Source of the DNA: Bryum argenteum
Lineage: Eukaryota; Streptophyta; Bryopsida; Bryales; Bryaceae
DNA: 64,000 nt
Reading direction: 5' to 3'
NCBI GenBank assembly: GCA_037043015.1
Contig: CM073329.1
Span: 5,100,648 to 5,164,647 of the forward strand
Made by a program: the position numbers and the translations under genes. Every line of letters starts with the position of its first letter. The first letter of the stretch is position 1. Of the stretch, positions 59,839 through 64,000 are shown piece after piece. The notes under the pieces were generated by a model that saw only the letters and a program-made list of their open reading frames with translations, was not told where the DNA came from and ran no database searches.

Positions 59839-62800
59839 CTAGGCTGAAGGTGTAGAACCATTAAAGTGCTGATCACACTGTTCAGCCTCGAAGTCAATAA
59901 ACTTAAGCACACTCTTGCTATAACGTCGACGTGGAGTGTCAGACAAGATGGGAGATGGAGCTTGAACAAACTCTTGAGCAAGACGCTCAGCGTACGATGG
60001 TAGGGTGAATTTTGATGGAGGGCTCTTGTAGAGATGAGCGTTGCGAGTCAATCGCTCTTTCAGACCTGCGATCCTAAAAGTACAAAGAAAGTCAGTACTA
60101 CCGAATTGTAAGTATGTATTTTAAAATCTAGAAAAAATATAGAAGATGGTATTACGCACCAATGAACTTTCGTGGCTTCTTCACGACTGGTTCGTCAGAG
60201 TCATAATCAGCGGGAGGGATAGATTCTCCACTCTCTTCATCACCGAGAGGACCATTCTTGTAATCTGCGAGAAGACCATCAAAGATCTCTTCATCGGGCT
60301 CCATGGCGATGAGGTGTCGGTTGGAGCGCGCGCAAGCAATCACAGATGCACCTACAAAATCAGATGCCCATGTTAGAAATGCAAAATGTATAAACAGTTT
60401 TCAATAAAGAGTTCACAAAAACATTACCTGTACTTGCGCTCCAGTCGAAGACTATACCCCCTTCGTCCGTGAGACAATCGACGAAACATTGAATGAAGGA
60501 GGGGTCCTTCTCTCGTGAGCCTCGCCATGGTGTACCATCCGGACGATAACGCAAGGTCTCTTTGTCTGCAAAGTTACTGAGGTGGTCTTCCTCATCAGGT
60601 ACGATTGCCACACCTGCGTATGCATGTGCAACTTCTCGAGTTTCGAACTTTGGGAAATAATCTTTTCGAACATACACTTTGATATGGAAGCAGTGAGTCT
60701 GCAAAACACAAGTTGAAATATGTTAACATAGAAGCATAAAAGAGAATAACCATAAAATGTAAAATTGGAAACTACAATCTGGTGCGTACCTCCATCGGTA
60801 TAGGCACGGTAGAGGCCATAGGAAGGGGGTTATAACCCCACCAGTCGCGAACAAGACGAAAACTATATGTATGCGACTCAGAATCGAGAGTACGCTCGAT
60901 TCTACGACATTTTGGATGCATCAGGAGAATGGCTCCAACGTCTGTCAAATGATACGCCGCAAACACAAAGAGGCTCTCAAAGTAGGTTTTGTCTCGCCGG
61001 TTCCAGGATGGAATTTCTGTTGGAGACACTCCTGGCACAAGCAAGTTCTCGGGAGAATCTGCAAAAATGAGATCAATCCCTGGATGCTTGGGCTGATACT
61101 CCATCGCCGAACACGGGTACTTACGGTCTTTGCCAATCTGGGATACAAATGAAAAATCAGTTAGTCGCTAATAGATTCACTAATATAAAACGTAATTAGA
61201 AGTATAATGAATGACAAATGTATGATATCATACCTTCTTGATGTGCTCAACGATGTCAAGGATTTGCGAATCCCAATTTCCTGTCTTCGATGAGTGATGG
61301 ACCAAATCTCCAATGTTTCCCTTCTCGAGATACATTGGCAGAGTTACTGAAATTTTCGACGACGAGCTACTACCAATGTGACTGGGTTTTGGAAGAGGGC
61401 GTTTAGGAAATTTTGGCTGACTGAGGCGACGAGGGGTCTGCTGTGAGTTGTGGTCCACGGTGAACGATTGAGGAGGGGACCCTGCGTTTGTAAGTCCACC
61501 TGTTGAAAGCTGAGTCAGTCTTGCATTGCGTCGATTCGCGTTGTTTGTCGCTCCCGCTGAAGCCTGAGTGAGATCTGCATCTTCTGGTCGTGCAATGTCT
61601 TCTAGAAGTGGAGCAGTATCTTCGGATTCTTGCTCAAGATCTACAACAGGTTCCACAAGAGCATTGCGACGCTTCCTGGTTGCACGAGACTTGGGCACAG
61701 CAACCGGTGAAGAAGGAGAAGAGATTGGTTCTGGTGCATCTGGTAAAATGGACAAGTCGTCATCGTCATCGTCGTCAATCTCCATCGGTGCGGAGTCAGC
61801 CGGGTTTGAAGCCAGGTTTCGAAGAAGATGCTTCTCCTCCTTGTGCACGTAGTTGTCGTCGCACTCAAGAAACCATCCACCAGTCGTCAGTTGGGAGTTA
61901 GAAAACCGCTCTTGTTGGGCTGAGGAGAAAAAGCTTCGGGGATCATTCGTCACAGCAACGTCCTCGAATTCCATTGGAATGGAGAACGAAGGTAAAGCTC
62001 CCTTGGCGACGAGCTCCTGTTTTAAGTAACTACAAGAAAGTAGATAAAAATTGCGTAAGAAATGTGATTACTTAATCTACTTTCCATCAAATTTTAAAGG
62101 AAACGAAGGGAGACATACCGGAATAAAAGCCGCTTGATTGTGGCTTTGCCTCCAGTAATTTTACGAAGATCAGAGCCTTTAATGAACTTCGGACTTGCAG
62201 TTGGAGCAAGATATTTTCCGAAAGCCTTCTCCCACAAGAGCAACCTCCACTTCTCGACATATGCTGACGGCTTTAGGACAACACTAGACCACTCAATGTT
62301 GAGGTTCTCGTTATCCACCAGATTCTGCAATTCACTTTCTAGTGATTGCTCAAGCTGAGAAAACATGAAAACTGTTAATACTTGAAATAAGAAATGAATT
62401 TCGAATTTGAATTCAAGGAACGAAAATGTAATTTACCTGTGCCCAAAAGAAGCACGGTGAAGAAATGCAACCAAAGCTTTATCTTTCATAGGACGATCCT
62501 CAGGGAAGCGAAATGATCGTCGATCTTCGTTTGATGAGTTCCACCATTGCAGCCACTTTGCCTTGAAATCAAAATGAACGTTCGTAGTGGCGACCATGTG
62601 TAAGCGATCAAGAGTCATGTCGGGTTTTAGATTTTGGCTGTAATGAGAATTAATCTGCACACCAGACTCAACAGTTTTAATTAGAGCAATGGAACTTAAT
62701 TTCAAATAAATACACTATCATAATTCGGAGGACCGAGTCACAAATACCTCTTTCGCAAATACTTTGCCGAGTTTGTTATTGGCCACGGCGACCATCTTAT

Positions 62801-64000
62801 CGAAATTCTTGCCACGAATCGCTTTGATTTCAGCCTTGATTGCGTTATCCATGGCACTCCATACTCCTGGTCCGGTTTGTTTATCTTTTGGTACCGTGGC
62901 GTAGTAAGTAGCTTCAGCGTCGTCGGATTTCTTCGCTAACCTCCTCTATAGAACAACCAGAACACAAATGATAAGTTGTTTTAAATAAATTTGTAGAAGA
63001 GGAGTCGAACACATAAGTGGTTAACTTACCGCGTATAGAAACTTCACAAAAACATCTATTGTGACAGGATACCAGGTTTCCCTTTTTGCTTTGGCGTTCT
63101 TACAGATCCTGTAATCTTCTTGGGAAATAAGGTCCTTGAAATCTTCGAGTTTCAATTTACCAAACTTCCTCATGCGTTGGAGTTTCGCACATAAACTGTC
63201 TTCGACGTGATCATGTTCAGTCGACCTACATCATGTACCAGACGATGAGTAAACTTGTAAATGACAAAATTTTAAAAATACGAAATACAACATTGCGACA
63301 ATCACTTACCAGTTAATGTCGTTCATAGCATCGAGGAGGAGGTTGCTCTCTCCACGAGCATCCAATACGATGCAATCCACTGAAATATACCACGAGGGAT
63401 CATTCTTGTGGTACCTCTCGATATGTCGCATCCAGGCTGTAACACGGTGGTTACCTTCGTAGACATAGAAATATTTGTCAGAAAGGTAACTAAGATCAGG
63501 ATCGGACCGCAGTGTGCTCTCGAACTCTTCATTCGCAGCTTTCCATAGGGGGTTCTTCCAAAGTTCATCTTGAGTGTCAACAATTTTCTCACGGCCTTTT
63601 CTGTCAAAGGGAGACACGTACATTACCCGATCGCCTTCGCGATAGCCCTTGTTGAACTCATTTTCGAGTTTTCTGACATCTTGTTCAGAGATCGGGCGAA
63701 CCTTCGGGTAACAAACGAGGCGACAAAGAGGAATTAGCATACGAGACTTCTTAACAGGTTTGTAGCGCAACCTGTTGATGACTGCAATTGAGTCACTCTT
63801 GTGGAGCATGCGCATCTCGTTTGCACTCCAGTCGGGATCTTTGTTTTGAAGATGCGTAGGCATGTGAATGATTCCCACGTTGACACCTTCAGGCAACGTG
63901 GATTCTTCCTCATCCGAGAGAGATTGTTGTCCATCAAGGTCTTGAGTTGGCAGATGGATATCTGCAGCTTCAAGTGTGAGTTCAACTTCGTCGGAGATAA
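59839..64000 (-). CDS. ParB-like / N6-N4 methyltransferase-like fusion protein, 5' end outside window
   Basis: Ten minus-strand segments join in phase: 64000(open)-63310, 63225-63030, 62945-62748, 62654-62437, ~62334-62119, 62029-61234, 61137-60790, 60698-60428, 60351-60160, 60065-59839; over 1,100 residues are visible. The first segment contains VRPISEQDVRKL and YVYEGNHRVTAW, resembling ParB/sulfiredoxin-fold proteins. The middle exon (62029-61234) is disordered and acidic, with an Asp run and Arg/Lys patches. The C-terminal part fits a beta-class N6/N4 DNA methyltransferase: DLIFADSPEN at the DPPY position, YHLTDVGAILLMHP, then GGIVFDWSASTGASVIACA...RHLIAMEPD at the FxGSG/SAM-binding position. 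DPPY and FxGSG are both altered, so activity is doubtful. Function unknown; possibly derived from a mobile element or phage. Confidence 0.6.

Overview
The window looks like nuclear DNA of a land plant, most likely a bryophyte and probably a moss; I cannot name the species. Genes are spliced with plant-type GT-AG introns (two appear to be GC-AG), are moderately GC-rich and sit in very AT-rich intergenic DNA. The content (VPS16, a plant-type glutamate receptor-like channel, GT14 glucuronosyltransferase, plastid-targeted adenylosuccinate synthase, a plant-type TRM4, TIR-kinase genes) is plant, while the TIR-kinase architecture points away from ordinary flowering plants. Exon boundaries were read by eye from reading-frame continuity, splice consensus and recalled family sequences; no search was run.

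Layout. 0-6.5 kb: a complete 15-exon VPS16 gene (+) with a long leader that probably holds an intron. 8.0-8.6 kb: a small two-exon gene (-) whose N-terminus looks mitochondrial. 10.3-16.0 kb: a complete GLR channel gene (-) with a 32-nt micro-exon in the pore region. 16-23 kb: AT-rich DNA without a gene, including a large imperfect inverted repeat. 23.0-30.6 and 32.0-39.1 kb: two diverged copies of one 7-8 kb segment, each carrying a gene for a TIR domain, a helical-bundle region and a protein kinase. Copy A has gained a 970-bp foldback element and a GC-rich element with inverted ends; copy B is followed by an intronless GT14 gene. 41.6-45.0 kb: adenylosuccinate synthase (-), whose first intron carries five related C/D-box snoRNA copies. 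45-49.6 kb: no convincing gene. 49.7-56.6 kb: an 18-exon TRM4/NSUN2-type RNA m5C methyltransferase (-). 57-59.7 kb: minisatellites, an acidic low-complexity repeat and a tRNA-like (SINE-like) stretch. 59.8 kb to the right edge: the 3' part of a large spliced gene (-) joining a ParB-like EGNHR motif to a C-terminal beta-class N6/N4 DNA methyltransferase-like fold, an architecture familiar from phages and bacteria.

Most notable candidates: (1) the tandem TIR/MLKL-like bundle/kinase proteins, which place a putative NADase-type immune signalling domain and a possible membrane-active helical domain on one chain with a kinase lacking the usual beta-3 lysine; (2) the snoRNA array in the adenylosuccinate synthase intron, with a stem-preserving double change and 12-nt complementarity to a conserved 5.8S rRNA stretch; (3) the ParB/methyltransferase-like gene at the right edge. 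VPS16, TRM4 and adenylosuccinate synthase are housekeeping neighbours with no evident functional link to these.
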